Shown here one piece after another: positions 24,667-33,254 of a stretch of 34,172 nt of DNA. The stretch spans positions 1 through 34,172 of the forward strand of contig WQVX01000015.1 of NCBI GenBank assembly GCA_009785615.1, read 5' to 3'. The stretch comes from Defluviitaleaceae bacterium. Its GTDB lineage: Bacteria; Bacillota; Clostridia; Lachnospirales; WQUN01. Each line of letters opens with the position of its first letter. Positions within the stretch are counted from its first letter, which is position 1. The notes below the pieces were generated by a model. That model made no database searches. It was not told where the DNA came from and worked only from the letters and a program-made list of their open reading frames with translations. The translations under genes were made by a program, and so were the position numbers.

Positions 24667-25031
24667 AGCCACATAAAAGCAAATCTATCCCTGATAGTTT
24701 TGCCCATGCATTAAACGGCATTCGGCTTACTGTAGCTCGCGAGCGAAATTTTAAAATCCAAATAGCATTTGCAATTGTGGCTGCAATAGTATGCATTATA
24801 TTACCGGTAGATTTCTTTCATACTTTCATGGTAATGTATGCAATATTTTTTGTGCTTTGCATGGAACTAATAAATACTGCCGTAGAGGCTATAGTAGATT
24901 TATACTGCGGCAAAAATATTAGCCCGCTGGCTAAAATCGCCAAAGATTGCAGTGCAGGGGCGGTGCTGTTAGCTTCTGTACAGGCAGTACTTGTTGCTGT
25001 TATGGTAGCCCGGCACATATTGATATATTGA
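24663..25031 (+). CDS. dgkA: Undecaprenol/diacylglycerol kinase (DgkA family)
   Basis: A 122-residue membrane kinase of the prokaryotic DgkA family; in Gram-positive bacteria it phosphorylates undecaprenol to recycle the cell-wall lipid carrier. The catalytic segment ELINTAVEAIVDL and the following LAKIAKDCSAGAVLL are intact, and three hydrophobic helices are visible (FAIVAAIVCIILPVDFF, FMVMYAIFFVLCM and LASVQAVLVAVMVA). A cytoplasmic basic N-terminus precedes them. GGGGGA precedes ATG 24663, which overlaps the ybeY stop. The cdd (cytidine deaminase) gene that often follows in Bacillus is absent here; a DUF3048 gene takes its place. Confidence 0.93.
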   Translation: MKPHKSKSIPDSFAHALNGIRLTVARERNFKIQIAFAIVAAIVCIILPVDFFHTFMVMYAIFFVLCMELINTAVEAIVDLYCGKNISPLAKIAKDCSAGAVLLASVQAVLVAVMVARHILIY

Positions 25032-25043
25032 AAGGTTGTTTGT

Positions 25044-26492
25044 ATGCCAAACTCAAGAAATACCCAAGGTAGATCCAATAGACCTGCCTCTCAGCAAAGG
25101 GCGGCTCAGCAAAGAACAAATCAACAAAGACCCGGAAACCGGCAAAGACCCGCCAACCAACAAAGACCCAATAATCAGCAAAGACCTGTGGCGGGTTCGG
25201 GTAAAAAACTTGCAATACAACGCAGAAATCGACGTAGAAAACAATTGCTTGTTTTTATACTGGTGTGTGGTGCTGCCGGCCTTTTTGCGATGATTGGGGT
25301 AATTTCTTTTTTGTTTAGCATGTTGCCTACCACTACTGAGCCAATATCGCATGTTTCGGGGCCTGTCTCAACACCTTTGCCTACACCTAGCCCGGTGCCT
25401 ACTCCCACCCCTACGCCTACTCCGGAGCCTACGCCGGATCCAATGGAGGGCATGGTTCATAGTTCATTTACCGGCCTTCCTATCTTAGAAGAAACAGACC
25501 CTTTGCGCCCAATAGCAGTTGTTATAAATAATCACTCTCGTGCTTTGCCTCAAGCCGGTGTTGCTGATGCAGATATAATTTATGAAGTTTTGGCCGAAGG
25601 GCAAATTACCCGTTTAGTTGGTATATTCCATCATAATGTACCGCATAGAATCGGCCCTGTGCGCTCTACGCGGGATTATTTTGCAGACTTTGCTATAGAT
25701 AATGATGCAATATTTGCACATCACGGAGGAAGCCCCACAGGATATGCTCGTTTACGCAATCTTGGGATAGCCGGCTTAGATGGCATGGCCTTGGAAGGTA
25801 CTACTTTTTGGCGTGATCCTGACCGTAGGCGAGTGCCCGCCTTATTTGAACATAGTTCTTATACCGGTGCTGAAGTTTTAGAACAAGCAATAGCAAGCCG
25901 CAATTTTAGGCGAAATCGACACGAAGATGACAACCTTGGTTTTGCTTTTAATTTAGATGAAAATATGGCTTTTGAAGCTCTTGCAAGAGCTTCCGGCGGC
26001 ATTTTTAGGCCATGTGTAGAACTTACGGTGCCTTTTTCAAATTCTTATCCGCGGCGTTTTGTTTATGATCCTGAAACTATGACATATGCAGTTTATAATG
26101 TTCATGGGCCACACATAGACGAGAATATTGCAAATTCAGAAGATAGCGATGCAGATGCACAAGTAAGAGTCACTAATGTTCTTGTGCAGCATGTTAGATC
26201 TCGTGTTGTTCCCGGTGATGTTGAAGGTCGACGAGAGGTAAATACTGTAGGAAGCGGCAGTGGATATTTGGCCTCTAACGGTGGTATTGTTACTGTTCGT
26301 TGGGAGCGGGATTCTCACAACACTCCAACACGATGGTATTTTGCTAACGGAATGCCGTTGCAATTAACCCCCGGAAGCACTTGGATAAACGTGCTGCAAG
26401 ACACAGAAGCCATACGTGTAGTAACCGGGATAATATCCCCGGAAGAAGCAGGGTCAAATGACTCAAATGAATCTGAAGAAGCGATTGGATGA
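25044..26492 (+). CDS. Membrane-anchored DUF3048 (YerB-like) protein
   Basis: A 482-residue protein. A Gln/Arg-rich cytoplasmic tail (RPxNQQRP repeats, residues about 10-50) precedes a single membrane segment (near 70-95; LLVFILVCGAAGLFAMIGVI). A proline-threonine spacer (PTPTPTPTPEPTP) leads to a DUF3048 domain: PIAVVINNHSRALPQAGVAD, IYEVLAEGQITR, GPVRSTRDYFADFA and FAHHGGSPTG. Bacillus YerB is a lipoprotein with this domain; this version is membrane-tethered instead. The function of the domain is not established; a cell-envelope role is inferred from topology. It sits between dgkA and era with short gaps on both sides, which is not the usual Bacillus order. The TGTTTG-type upstream gives only a weak ribosome site for ATG 25044. 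Confidence 0.88.
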   Translation: MPNSRNTQGRSNRPASQQRAAQQRTNQQRPGNRQRPANQQRPNNQQRPVAGSGKKLAIQRRNRRRKQLLVFILVCGAAGLFAMIGVISFLFSMLPTTTEPISHVSGPVSTPLPTPSPVPTPTPTPTPEPTPDPMEGMVHSSFTGLPILEETDPLRPIAVVINNHSRALPQAGVADADIIYEVLAEGQITRLVGIFHHNVPHRIGPVRSTRDYFADFAIDNDAIFAHHGGSPTGYARLRNLGIAGLDGMALEGTTFWRDPDRRRVPALFEHSSYTGAEVLEQAIASRNFRRNRHEDDNLGFAFNLDENMAFEALARASGGIFRPCVELTVPFSNSYPRRFVYDPETMTYAVYNVHGPHIDENIANSEDSDADAQVRVTNVLVQHVRSRVVPGDVEGRREVNTVGSGSGYLASNGGIVTVRWERDSHNTPTRWYFANGMPLQLTPGSTWINVLQDTEAIRVVTGIISPEEAGSNDSNESEEAIG

Positions 26493-26504
26493 TGAATAAA
26501 AATA

Positions 26505-27431
26505 ATGAATAAAAAAGAAAATGAATTTAAATCGGGATTTGTATCATTAATTGGTAGGCCAAATGTTGGCAAATCTACCCTTATGAATTTGCTTGTTGGC
26601 GAAAAAATTGCTATAGTCTCTAACCGCCCACAAACAACCCGCAATAAAATTAGAAGCATTTTAACAGGAGACGATTATCAAGTTGTTTTTATAGATACTC
26701 CCGGACTTCATAAACCCAGGACTAAACTTGGCAACTATATGGTAAAAAGTGCGCAAAATGCTTTAGGTGGGGTAGATGTAGTTTTATATTTGGTAGAACC
26801 TGATGCCAAAATTGGCCCGGGAGATGAAGATATTTTAAAAATACTACCTAATTCTAAACATACTGACGATGCTAAGATAATTTTGGTGGTTAATAAAGCT
26901 GATACAGTAAAAAAGCCTGATATTTTGCTTACTATTGATGCCTACAGCAAACGCTTTCCGTTTTTGGAGATTGTACCTGTCTCTGCTCTTACCGGTGACA
27001 ATACTTCTGCATTAATGGACACCATCAAAAAATATCTTCCGACAGGGCCAAAATATTTTCCTGATGACATGATAACGGATCAACCTGAACGTCAAATTGC
27101 AGCAGAGATGATCCGCGAAAAGGCACTTACTTATTTGCAAGAAGAAATTCCTCATGGCACGGCTGTTGAGATTGTCAGTATGAAAAAACGCTCCAAAGGG
27201 GATTTGGTTGATGTAGAAGCCACAATTTATTGCGAGCGAGAATCTCACAAAGCCATTGTAATAGGTAAAGGTGGCGCAATGTTAAAAAAAATAGGTGCAG
27301 GCGCACGCCGAGATATGGAAAGATTATTGGGTTCTCCTATTAATTTGCAATTGTGGGTAAAGGTTCGTAAACGCTGGCGTGACAATGATTTTATTTTGCG
27401 TAATTTAGGATATGACGAGAGGCAAATATAG
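26505..27431 (+). CDS. era: GTPase Era
   Basis: A 308-residue essential GTPase that assists 30S ribosome assembly by binding the 3' end of 16S rRNA. G1 GRPNVGKST (17-25), G3 DTPG (64-67) and G4 NKAD (130-133) are intact, and the C-terminal KH domain (about 200-290) contains the VIGKGGAMLKKIG loop. Length and start are normal. It directly follows the DUF3048 gene after 12 bp and is the last gene of the yqf block, with two terminators immediately downstream; recO, which often follows era, is not here. Confidence 0.95.
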   Translation: MNKKENEFKSGFVSLIGRPNVGKSTLMNLLVGEKIAIVSNRPQTTRNKIRSILTGDDYQVVFIDTPGLHKPRTKLGNYMVKSAQNALGGVDVVLYLVEPDAKIGPGDEDILKILPNSKHTDDAKIILVVNKADTVKKPDILLTIDAYSKRFPFLEIVPVSALTGDNTSALMDTIKKYLPTGPKYFPDDMITDQPERQIAAEMIREKALTYLQEEIPHGTAVEIVSMKKRSKGDLVDVEATIYCERESHKAIVIGKGGAMLKKIGAGARRDMERLLGSPINLQLWVKVRKRWRDNDFILRNLGYDERQI

Positions 27432-27463
27432 CGACTTTATTTCCTCCTATTGCCTAACGTGAG

Positions 27464-27500
27464 TTCGATGAACAAAAAATATTCATTTCATCGAATTTTT
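27464..27500 (+). terminator. First terminator after era
   Basis: TTCGATGAA (27464-27472) and TTCATCGAA (27487-27495) are exact 9-bp arms around a 14-base loop, followed by TTTTT. Confidence 0.75.
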
Positions 27501-27508
27501 GATACATT

Positions 27509-27542
27509 TGCCCTCACTGATGAAAAGTGAGGGCATTTTTTT
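27509..27542 (+). terminator. Second, stronger terminator after era
   Basis: TGCCCTCACT (27509-27518) pairs with AGTGAGGGCA (27526-27535) around a 7-base loop, followed by a run of seven T. Two tandem terminators close the yqfC-era unit. Confidence 0.9.
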
Positions 27543-27553
27543 GAAGATATTTG

Positions 27554-27583
27554 TTGAAATTTGTCGTTGCTTTTCATCATAAT
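27554..27583 (+). promoter_or_regulatory. Promoter of the chemoreceptor gene
   Basis: TTGAAA (27554-27559), an 18-bp spacer and CATAAT (27578-27583) resemble a housekeeping promoter; no motility (sigma-D) consensus is seen. AGGAGGG precedes the ATG at 27636. Confidence 0.5.
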
Positions 27584-27635
27584 ATTTGATAAATTCATAG
27601 AATACTCATGTTGTATATAGGAGGGTTTCATCTGT

Positions 27636-30353
27636 ATGAAAAAAGAGAAATTTAATAAAATCATTAAATTACTGCCCCTTTCTGTATTGCCAATCATATT
27701 ATTGATAGGCTTTGCCTTGCTAAACAATGCATCCGCAATACCTTACAAAGTTGAATATGGTTATAACAGTGTGTGGGATTTGCGCAACTTCGATTTTGAT
27801 AACTACAACGTCCACTTTGGCGGATATGCAGCATTTATCCCTAACGCCCTCCTTTTGCCGGAAGAATTTGCTGAACGAGAGGCAGAAGCCATTCTTGGCA
27901 ATCCTCGCATTGAGGATTTTCTTACCAGTAGGATGCAAATTCTTGTGCCGGATGACGGTTGGTACACTTTTTCACGCCCATCCATTGCCTATTCTCATCG
28001 CTTGTATGTTAACGGCGAATTTTTAATGGAGGTAGGTAGCCCCGGAAACAACCGCAATGTGCATAATCCCAGGAGAGGGCGCACGACCTTCACTGCACGG
28101 CCGGTTGATGGCGTAATTGAAATTGTACAGCACTCGTCTAATTTTGTTCATCGGCAAGGTAGCTGGCATCATACCTGGGCCATGGGGGGTAGCGGTGGTG
28201 CCCTTCTTGAAGAAAGTCTTGTTACAGACCTTCAAGATACCCTTATAATGGGTAGTTTCTTTGCATTATTTTTAATTTTAATGCTGTTATTTTATATTTT
28301 GAGAGGGAAAAACCGCGGTACTTTATATGGAGCATTGTTTTGTTTAGTATGGTTTTTGCGGATGGGAGTAACAGAAGGCACTGTGTTTTCTGTACTTGCA
28401 CCATGGATGAGCTGGGAGCTGCAATTTCGCATTAACTATATGAGTATCCCCCTTGCGGCGGCCTTGGCTGTTGCCATTATCACTACTCTTTTCCCGGGAG
28501 TTTTGCAAAAATTCTTTTTGTACGCATTTTACACGTTTTCCGGGATCCTTATTGTAATATATTTATTGGGTAACACCCTATTTATGAGCAATATCATTCA
28601 ACTGACTTATCCCGTATTGGGTATATCCGTATTATATATTTTTGTAAGATTTGCAGTTAAAGTACGAAAGATAAATGCTGAGCAAGGATTGTTTATCTTT
28701 GGTGTGCTATTATTTATCTCTTCAGCAGTATTTGATATATTGTTACATCTCAACATTCCTCTTCCCAACTTTGATTTTACCGGAATTGCAATGCTTGTAT
28801 TTGCGCTATGCAAAACTACCGCAGTGTTTACTGCTACTATGCAGGAACTTGACGATACCAAAAAAGCCAAAGAACTTGAACAACACCGCGAAATGGCAAT
28901 TTTAAATGACCTTATCACGCAATTGAGTAAAATGACCGCAAGTCATCATCAAGGGGATATAGATGCACAAATAGATATACAACGTTTTGAGGGAGCACAT
29001 AGAGCTGTAGCACAGGGAATAAACGAAATGACAAATGATTACGTTAACCACTTAACCGAACTGGGAGCTGTACTTGAAAATTTTGGTGCCGGAAACTTCG
29101 ATACAACCTATGCCACTTTGCCCGGCAAAAAAGCTTTTCTTAATGATGTAGTGGAAAATCTCCGTAAAAACATCAAGGACATTGATGATGAAATTAAATC
29201 TTTATCTCATGCAGCAATAGGAGGGCTTCTCAGCACTCGTGCGCATCCTGAAAAATTTCAAGGAGATTGGAAAAAGATTCTTATTGGCTTAAACAGTGTA
29301 ATGGACGCCATTATAACACCAATTAACGAAGCCGCAGATGTGCTTAAAGCAATGGCTGACGGAAATTTAAGCATGACAGTGAAAGGCAATTATGAGGGCG
29401 ACTTCACACTTATCAAAGAATCTATTAACTCGATGCAGGCGACTATTTCTTCTTATATATCTGAGATAAGCGAAGTTCTTAGCGAAATATCCAACCAAAA
29501 CATGGATGTATCAATAGACAGGTATTATATTGGCGATTTTGTTGTAATAAAAGATTCTTTAAACCTGATAATAAAGACATTCAACACCATACTTTCCGAG
29601 TTTGGTTCTACGGCCACTCTTCTTTTAATTGATGCTCGAAAAATGTCTGATGTAAGCGAAAATTTATCTAATGGTGCTATAATCCAGGCAAAAACATACA
29701 GCGAATTAAACAACATTATTGGAGAAGTAGAAGCAAGCTCTAACAAGAATGCAGAAGCTGCTCAAAGGACTAATGATCTTGCACAAAGTGCAAAAAATGC
29801 AGCTACAGAAGAAGTTGCTATTATGCAGCGCACTTTAAAAGCTATGGAGGACATAACAGCAGCATCCAACAATATATCACAAATCATTAAAGTTATTGAA
29901 AGTATTTCGTTCCAAACAAATTTGTTGGCCTTAAATGCTTCTGTAGAAGCAGCAAGAGCCGGTGAACATGGCAGAGGATTTTCTGTAGTTGCTGAAGAGG
30001 TAAGGAACCTAGCAGCAAGAAGCAAAGAGGCAGCAGGGAAAACCGCAGCTTTAATTGAAGAAGCCGTAAAAACAGCCGCCGAAGGTGCCCGATTAGCAGA
30101 AAAGACTGCCGAAGGGCTTACCTATATGACAGATCAAATAACAAAAATTTCTGATAATGTAAGCGGCATAGCTGAGGACTCGAAAGCACAAATTGACAAC
30201 ATCAGCAGGATAAGCCAAGGAATTTCTCAGTTAGATGGTGTAACCCGGTCTAACACTGCCATGAGTCAAGAAGGTACAACCTCCGCTAATGAGCTTTCAA
30301 ACCGGGCAGAAGTTCTCAAAGGCACTATCGAAAGCTTTAGATTGAAAAAATGA
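27636..30353 (+). CDS. Methyl-accepting chemotaxis protein with 7TMR-DISM sensor module
   Basis: A 905-residue receptor. After an N-terminal membrane segment (about 10-32), an outward beta-sandwich region (about 35-190) carries the pattern of a 7TMR-DISM extracellular domain ([20 protein letters not shown]). A seven-helix membrane region (about 200-400) is followed by a helical linker and two or three HAMP-like repeats ([20 protein letters not shown] and [18 protein letters not shown]). The last 250 residues are the signalling domain with the tip [20 protein letters not shown] and [15 protein letters not shown]. Coupling a 7TMR-DISM sensor to a chemotaxis signalling domain is less usual than to kinases or cyclases. 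No C-terminal CheR-tethering pentapeptide is seen. It is monocistronic, between terminators, and the ligand is unknown. Confidence 0.9.
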   Translation: MKKEKFNKIIKLLPLSVLPIILLIGFALLNNASAIPYKVEYGYNSVWDLRNFDFDNYNVHFGGYAAFIPNALLLPEEFAEREAEAILGNPRIEDFLTSRMQILVPDDGWYTFSRPSIAYSHRLYVNGEFLMEVGSPGNNRNVHNPRRGRTTFTARPVDGVIEIVQHSSNFVHRQGSWHHTWAMGGSGGALLEESLVTDLQDTLIMGSFFALFLILMLLFYILRGKNRGTLYGALFCLVWFLRMGVTEGTVFSVLAPWMSWELQFRINYMSIPLAAALAVAIITTLFPGVLQKFFLYAFYTFSGILIVIYLLGNTLFMSNIIQLTYPVLGISVLYIFVRFAVKVRKINAEQGLFIFGVLLFISSAVFDILLHLNIPLPNFDFTGIAMLVFALCKTTAVFTATMQELDDTKKAKELEQHREMAILNDLITQLSKMTASHHQGDIDAQIDIQRFEGAHRAVAQGINEMTNDYVNHLTELGAVLENFGAGNFDTTYATLPGKKAFLNDVVENLRKNIKDIDDEIKSLSHAAIGGLLSTRAHPEKFQGDWKKILIGLNSVMDAIITPINEAADVLKAMADGNLSMTVKGNYEGDFTLIKESINSMQATISSYISEISEVLSEISNQNMDVSIDRYYIGDFVVIKDSLNLIIKTFNTILSEFGSTATLLLIDARKMSDVSENLSNGAIIQAKTYSELNNIIGEVEASSNKNAEAAQRTNDLAQSAKNAATEEVAIMQRTLKAMEDITAASNNISQIIKVIESISFQTNLLALNASVEAARAGEHGRGFSVVAEEVRNLAARSKEAAGKTAALIEEAVKTAAEGARLAEKTAEGLTYMTDQITKISDNVSGIAEDSKAQIDNISRISQGISQLDGVTRSNTAMSQEGTTSANELSNRAEVLKGTIESFRLKK

Positions 30354-30380
30354 GGGAACGGATATTTTCCCAATTTCATC

Positions 30381-30416
30381 ACAAAAAAGAGCGAATATCA
30401 GCATGTATAATGCCAA
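30381..30416. repeat. Direct repeat, copy A (truncated)
   Basis: The first 22 bases, ACAAAAAAGAGCGAATATCA plus GC, recur exactly at 30852-30873, and both copies continue to an ATGCCAA. Copies A and B bracket the restriction-enzyme fragment. Confidence 0.85.
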
Positions 30417-30431
30417 AAATTCGCTCTTTTT
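30383..30431 (+). terminator. Terminator after the chemoreceptor gene
   Basis: AAAAAAGAGCGAAT (30383-30396) pairs with ATTCGCTCTTTTT (30419-30431), a perfect stem with a long 22-base loop and a T run. The left arm and loop belong to a repeat that recurs at 30852. Confidence 0.8.
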
Positions 30432-30499
30432 ATTATAACCTGTTTAAAATCTGTGGTCATACCCAATTATTGAGCGCAGGATCTAAAACTTGTATGTAA

Positions 30500-30850
30500 T
30501 CAAAATCCTTTATAAGTGCTAAAGCCTAACATATACAATGCAAAAACAAAGGAATTTTCTTTATCCCTTGACATTTTATGCAACTCTTCAAGTACACTAT
30601 CATGCGGAACAGTATTAGATGCTGTTTCCATAACAACCTTTTCTATAGTTTTAGGCAATTGCATACACATCTGATAAAATGCATCTTCTTGACCTGTAAC
30701 AAGTTCATAAAATTTGTCCATACTTACACGGCGTATGCGTCGATGTTTTTTCTGTTGTCCATCTACAGAAACAGCCCAAGTAATATTTTGAGATTTTTTA
30801 GCAATAACTTCAACTAACAAACAAGCGCAATCATGCTTTCTCCAATACAT
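30500..30850 (-). CDS. Truncated type II restriction endonuclease (C-terminal fragment)
   Basis: A 116-residue frame with the segment RIRRVSMDKFYELVTGQEDA, followed by an F and the LP(K/E)xIEKVV helix. As I recall, this is the conserved C-terminal part of Eco47II/Sau96I-type restriction enzymes, which recognise GGNCC or GGWCC. Complete enzymes are over 200 residues, so the N-terminal half is missing. A repeat sequence (copy B, 30852-30950) begins 1 bp before its ATG, and a stop lies in frame 18 bp further up (30869-30871), which places the break at that junction. No ribosome site is obvious and no methyltransferase gene is nearby, so it is likely inactive debris. Family assignment rests on memory of the motif, not a search. 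Confidence 0.55.
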   Translation of the reverse strand: MYWRKHDCACLLVEVIAKKSQNITWAVSVDGQQKKHRRIRRVSMDKFYELVTGQEDAFYQMCMQLPKTIEKVVMETASNTVPHDSVLEELHKMSRDKENSFVFALYMLGFSTYKGF

Positions 30851-30851
30851 T

Positions 30852-30950
30852 ACAAAAAAGAGCGAATATCAGCCAAGATGCCAAGGCAATCCTTATCGTT
30901 TTTCAAGAAATCCGAACCTATTCTTGACAATCGAATGAAATCAAGGAATG
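30852..30950. repeat. Direct repeat, copy B
   Basis: The first part equals copy A (30381). The second part (30872-30950: GCCAAGATGCCAAGGCAATC, then CGTTTTTCAAGAAATCCGAA and TGAAATCAAGG) is a degenerate match to 31574-31653. It therefore joins the two repeat families and lies exactly at the break of the restriction gene. Confidence 0.75.
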
Positions 30951-31000
30951 TATAAAAAACACCTCACATGCTATCAAAAATTCATAAGTTTCGCTCATAT

Positions 31001-31252
31001 TTACCGCCCTTCGCCCTTTTTAACGATTGCTACCTCGGCAGGAATAGCCTTGCCACTCGCAGGGCGTGGGACTTTATTAAAATCATACTTTCTTATTTCG
31101 TCATATCCTTCATGCTCAACAATGACTGTATAACCATGCTTGAACTTTCCTGCAAAAGGGTTTTTACGTCCCTTTGAAAAATCAGTAATTTCAGGTATAC
31201 CATCGTAGTTTATACCCTCTTCGTCACAGGTTACAACTTCACCATTAGGCAT
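31001..31252 (-). CDS. Small conserved hypothetical protein, possible antitoxin partner of the BrnT relic
   Basis: An 83-residue frame from ATG 31252 with a compact conserved-looking body (ITDFSKGRKNPFAGKFKHGY, then TVIVEHEGYDEIRKYDF). The DFSKGRKNP segment resembles the opening of BrnA-type antitoxins, but the rest lacks their ribbon-helix-helix, so the assignment is weak. Protein-like codons continue in frame upstream of the ATG (STEIYTTKRI) to the TAA of the brnT relic at 31283. A GGGAGG ribosome site sits there, yet no ATG, GTG or TTG is present at the right distance. The native start codon may therefore have been lost, leaving a poor internal start. It lies just downstream of the brnT relic on the same strand. 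Confidence 0.5.
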   Translation of the reverse strand: MPNGEVVTCDEEGINYDGIPEITDFSKGRKNPFAGKFKHGYTVIVEHEGYDEIRKYDFNKVPRPASGKAIPAEVAIVKKGEGR

Positions 31253-31282
31253 TATTCTTTTAGTTGTATAAATTTCTGTACT

Positions 31283-31421
31283 TTACCTCCCGTATTGTGC
31301 CATTTCTTTTTTATTTGCCTTTCGTGCAGAAATTATCCGTATTAAAGAATCACCATTTCTATAACAATGACAAACCATAAGCATACTTGTCATCATCCCA
31401 AACAAATCTATCATCCTTCAA
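31283..31421 (-). pseudogene. brnT: BrnT-type toxin relic with internal deletion
   Basis: From TTG 31421, after AAGAGGTG, the frame reads MKDDRFVWDDDKY, matching the start of BrnT RNase toxins (about 90 aa). It reaches a stop after 20 residues. In another frame the following bases read VCHCYRNGDSLIRIISARKA, with NKKEMAQYGR, the BrnT C-terminus (R-ISARKA-x-x-x-E-x-x-Y), ending at 31283. The middle of the domain is missing, so this is a toxin gene with a deletion of roughly half its length. BrnT cleaves mRNA and is neutralised by BrnA; the relic should be inactive. Confidence 0.6.
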
Positions 31422-31482
31422 ATTATACACCTCTTATCATCCTAAGACCCTTGCCGCCCAAATTGTCGGCATACTAAAACAC

Positions 31483-31522
31483 TCTAACCGAATCTAACGG
31501 CAACTAACGGACTCTAACTGAA
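31483..31522. repeat. Four tandem 10-bp repeats
   Basis: TCTAACCGAA, TCTAACGGCA, ACTAACGGAC and TCTAACTGAA share CTAAC at exact 10-bp spacing, close to one helical turn. Such phased sites suit a DNA-binding protein, for example a replication initiator or recombinase accessory factor, but no match to a known site is claimed. Confidence 0.6.
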
Positions 31523-31554
31523 ATTTTCCCCTACCCAATCAAATTTCAGAATCC

Positions 31555-31653
31555 AGTAAAATAGCGGGTTTACGCCAAACTGACAAGGCAATCGTCACCG
31601 TTTTTCAAGAAGTCTGAACATCCGTTCGAGATTTGAGTGAAATCAAGGCGTTG
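31555..31653. repeat. Degenerate repeat, copy C
   Basis: AAAATAGCGGGTTTACGCCA followed by AACTGACAAGGCAATCGTCA, then CGTTTTTCAAGAAGTCTGAA and TGAAATCAAGGCGTTG, corresponds to 30856-30950. The best conserved stretch is 31574-31615 (CAAGGCAATC and CGTTTTTCAAGAA), shared with copy B. Confidence 0.65.
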
Positions 31654-31920
31654 CGGGTAGTTCTGGAATCCCCGTGACGACGATTTGCCGACTGACGGTT
31701 GTGGAAATATGTTTGGAGCGGTTCTCCAAGGCAATCAAACAAGGTAAAAAATCTAGCCCCTGCACCACAAGAATACCACAATAAACGAACGATACGCAAG
31801 TTTGGGAGGGCGGGAATATTGTCAAGAACACCGCCGTAAAAATTGCAGAAAGAAACAAAATAAAGAGAAATATAAGGCGTTCTTACCTGTGACTTAGGCA
31901 AAAACGCCCTAAATATTCAC

Positions 31921-33141
31921 TTACCTAGGTTTCTGTCTTGAATCCAAGGAAATATCATGCTCCCTGTGGTAATCAATATATATTTGACTTAACATGGAGT
32001 ATTCACACGGATGAATAGGAGTATGCTTCTCACAGTGCATTTCATGAATCACTCGACTGCAATTAAGAATGTTCGGATTTTTGTTGCGTTCTGGCTCATA
32101 TTTAGCAAGAATAAATGTTTTATTGAGGGCATGAAATTTCAAGGTTAATACATTCGACAAATCAGAATCTTGCCTAATTAAGCCCATAATCCAGTTCATC
32201 CTTGCAGGCGGAATATAGTAGACATTAACGCTCAAATATTCAGATAAAACAAAATCAAAAATAAATTCTTTTCCACTTATCGCTCCCCATGAATACTCCA
32301 TTTCCTTGCTTGTAATCCCCAGAGAATTTTCCATTTCAAGCCGTTTAAGCAACCTCTGTAGTATTTTCGCGACATTCTCATTATCCACCCCTAAACTGCT
32401 CAATATTTTAGATAAAATGAAGTCGTAATCCATTGTATCGTTGTAAAACTGTTTAACGTAAATGCCCCCTAAATAATCAATAATATCTTCGTTTGTAGTG
32501 TGCAACTCTACATCGGGCTTGTTGAACCAAAAATCATTCCATGCGTTAATGTAATCAATGAATTTAAGTCCAACAGTACCGTTGAAACTTATAACTCTCG
32601 GTTGCAGTGCCTGTAAAGCCATGTCATTAGTCTGGCTGTTATCAAATAAATTAACATCAGCACGAAGCAAATCACGAAACTGTACATACCCCAGTTCATC
32701 ATTAAATTCAGGAATAAAATCATCATAGTAATCTTCTTGTACTTCCATTGAATCAGGAACATTTTCTAAACTAATGCCCAATCTCTCTAATCCCTGTAGA
32801 AATACAAAAGCATCTCCGTATTCCCACGAACAGCTATTAATTGCACGAATATAAAACTCCTTGGAATTATCGAAATTTTCCCATTGGCTCAATTCATCGA
32901 CATAGTGTTGGTGAGTGGCATGTTCATTATCAAATTCGACAAACGTGCTACCCGTCTGATGTCCTGTATATTTTATCCCTGCTATAATGACAAGAACATC
33001 TAAATCCAAACTCTCTAAAAAATCGTCAACTGGACTAAAATCATGTATCGTACCTACAGGTCTACCATAAAAGTAGTCGTCAACCATGATTGAACGTTGA
33101 ATATACTCAACGAACACATCATAATGCTTTTGAAATAACAT
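31921..33141 (-). CDS. Hypothetical protein, accessory element; C-terminal half paralogous to the 33366 gene
   Basis: A 406-residue soluble protein of no recognised family, with GGAGG 9 bp before ATG 33141. Residues about 195-395 align with the whole of the 183-residue protein encoded at 33366: DYINAWNDFWFNKPDVEL with DYIEYFWFNRKPSVEI, FVLSEYLSVNVYYI with PVLSHYLNVNFYYF, LIRQ with LIRK, LKFHALNKTFILAKYE with MKIHIDKGTYVIAEKV, and LSQIYIDYHREHDI with LSLLYIDFGERFKI. The N-terminal 190 residues (acidic, with YGRPVGTIHDFSPVDDF) are unique to this gene. No signal peptide or membrane segment is seen. It lies downstream of the recombinase 3'-end relic at 33255-33363, in the same order as its paralogue. 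Role unknown; a cargo or defence-type gene is possible. Confidence 0.8.
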   Translation of the reverse strand: MLFQKHYDVFVEYIQRSIMVDDYFYGRPVGTIHDFSPVDDFLESLDLDVLVIIAGIKYTGHQTGSTFVEFDNEHATHQHYVDELSQWENFDNSKEFYIRAINSCSWEYGDAFVFLQGLERLGISLENVPDSMEVQEDYYDDFIPEFNDELGYVQFRDLLRADVNLFDNSQTNDMALQALQPRVISFNGTVGLKFIDYINAWNDFWFNKPDVELHTTNEDIIDYLGGIYVKQFYNDTMDYDFILSKILSSLGVDNENVAKILQRLLKRLEMENSLGITSKEMEYSWGAISGKEFIFDFVLSEYLSVNVYYIPPARMNWIMGLIRQDSDLSNVLTLKFHALNKTFILAKYEPERNKNPNILNCSRVIHEMHCEKHTPIHPCEYSMLSQIYIDYHREHDISLDSRQKPR

Positions 33142-33254
33142 AGAAATATCCTCCCAATAAATAAGATAAATGTAACATACATTCGCAAAAAAACAAGCCC
33201 ATTCCTAGACTAGAGTTGGGGCAAGAACTTAACGGTACTCACCCCAACCCTTGC

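Larger units (their letters stand above)
31422..31920. other. Non-coding debris with short repeats
   Basis: No credible gene. The stretch includes four 10-bp tandem repeats (31483-31522) and the repeat copy at 31555-31653. Short open frames on the minus strand (31605-31901) lack ribosome sites and read as low-complexity runs, so I do not call them. The downstream half (from 31654) is unassigned mixed-composition sequence between the brnT relic and the stop of the gene at 31921. Confidence 0.5.

Noticed and set aside
31605..31901. Minus-strand 98-residue frame and overlapping 71-residue frame in the debris region
   Set aside because: No ribosome site, low-complexity-like composition, and overlap with the repeat copy at 31555-31653.
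33213..33250. GTTGGGG/CCCCAAC inverted repeat upstream of the 406-aa gene
   Set aside because: Only seven pairs with a long loop, no T run, and next to a relic repeat; not called as a terminator.
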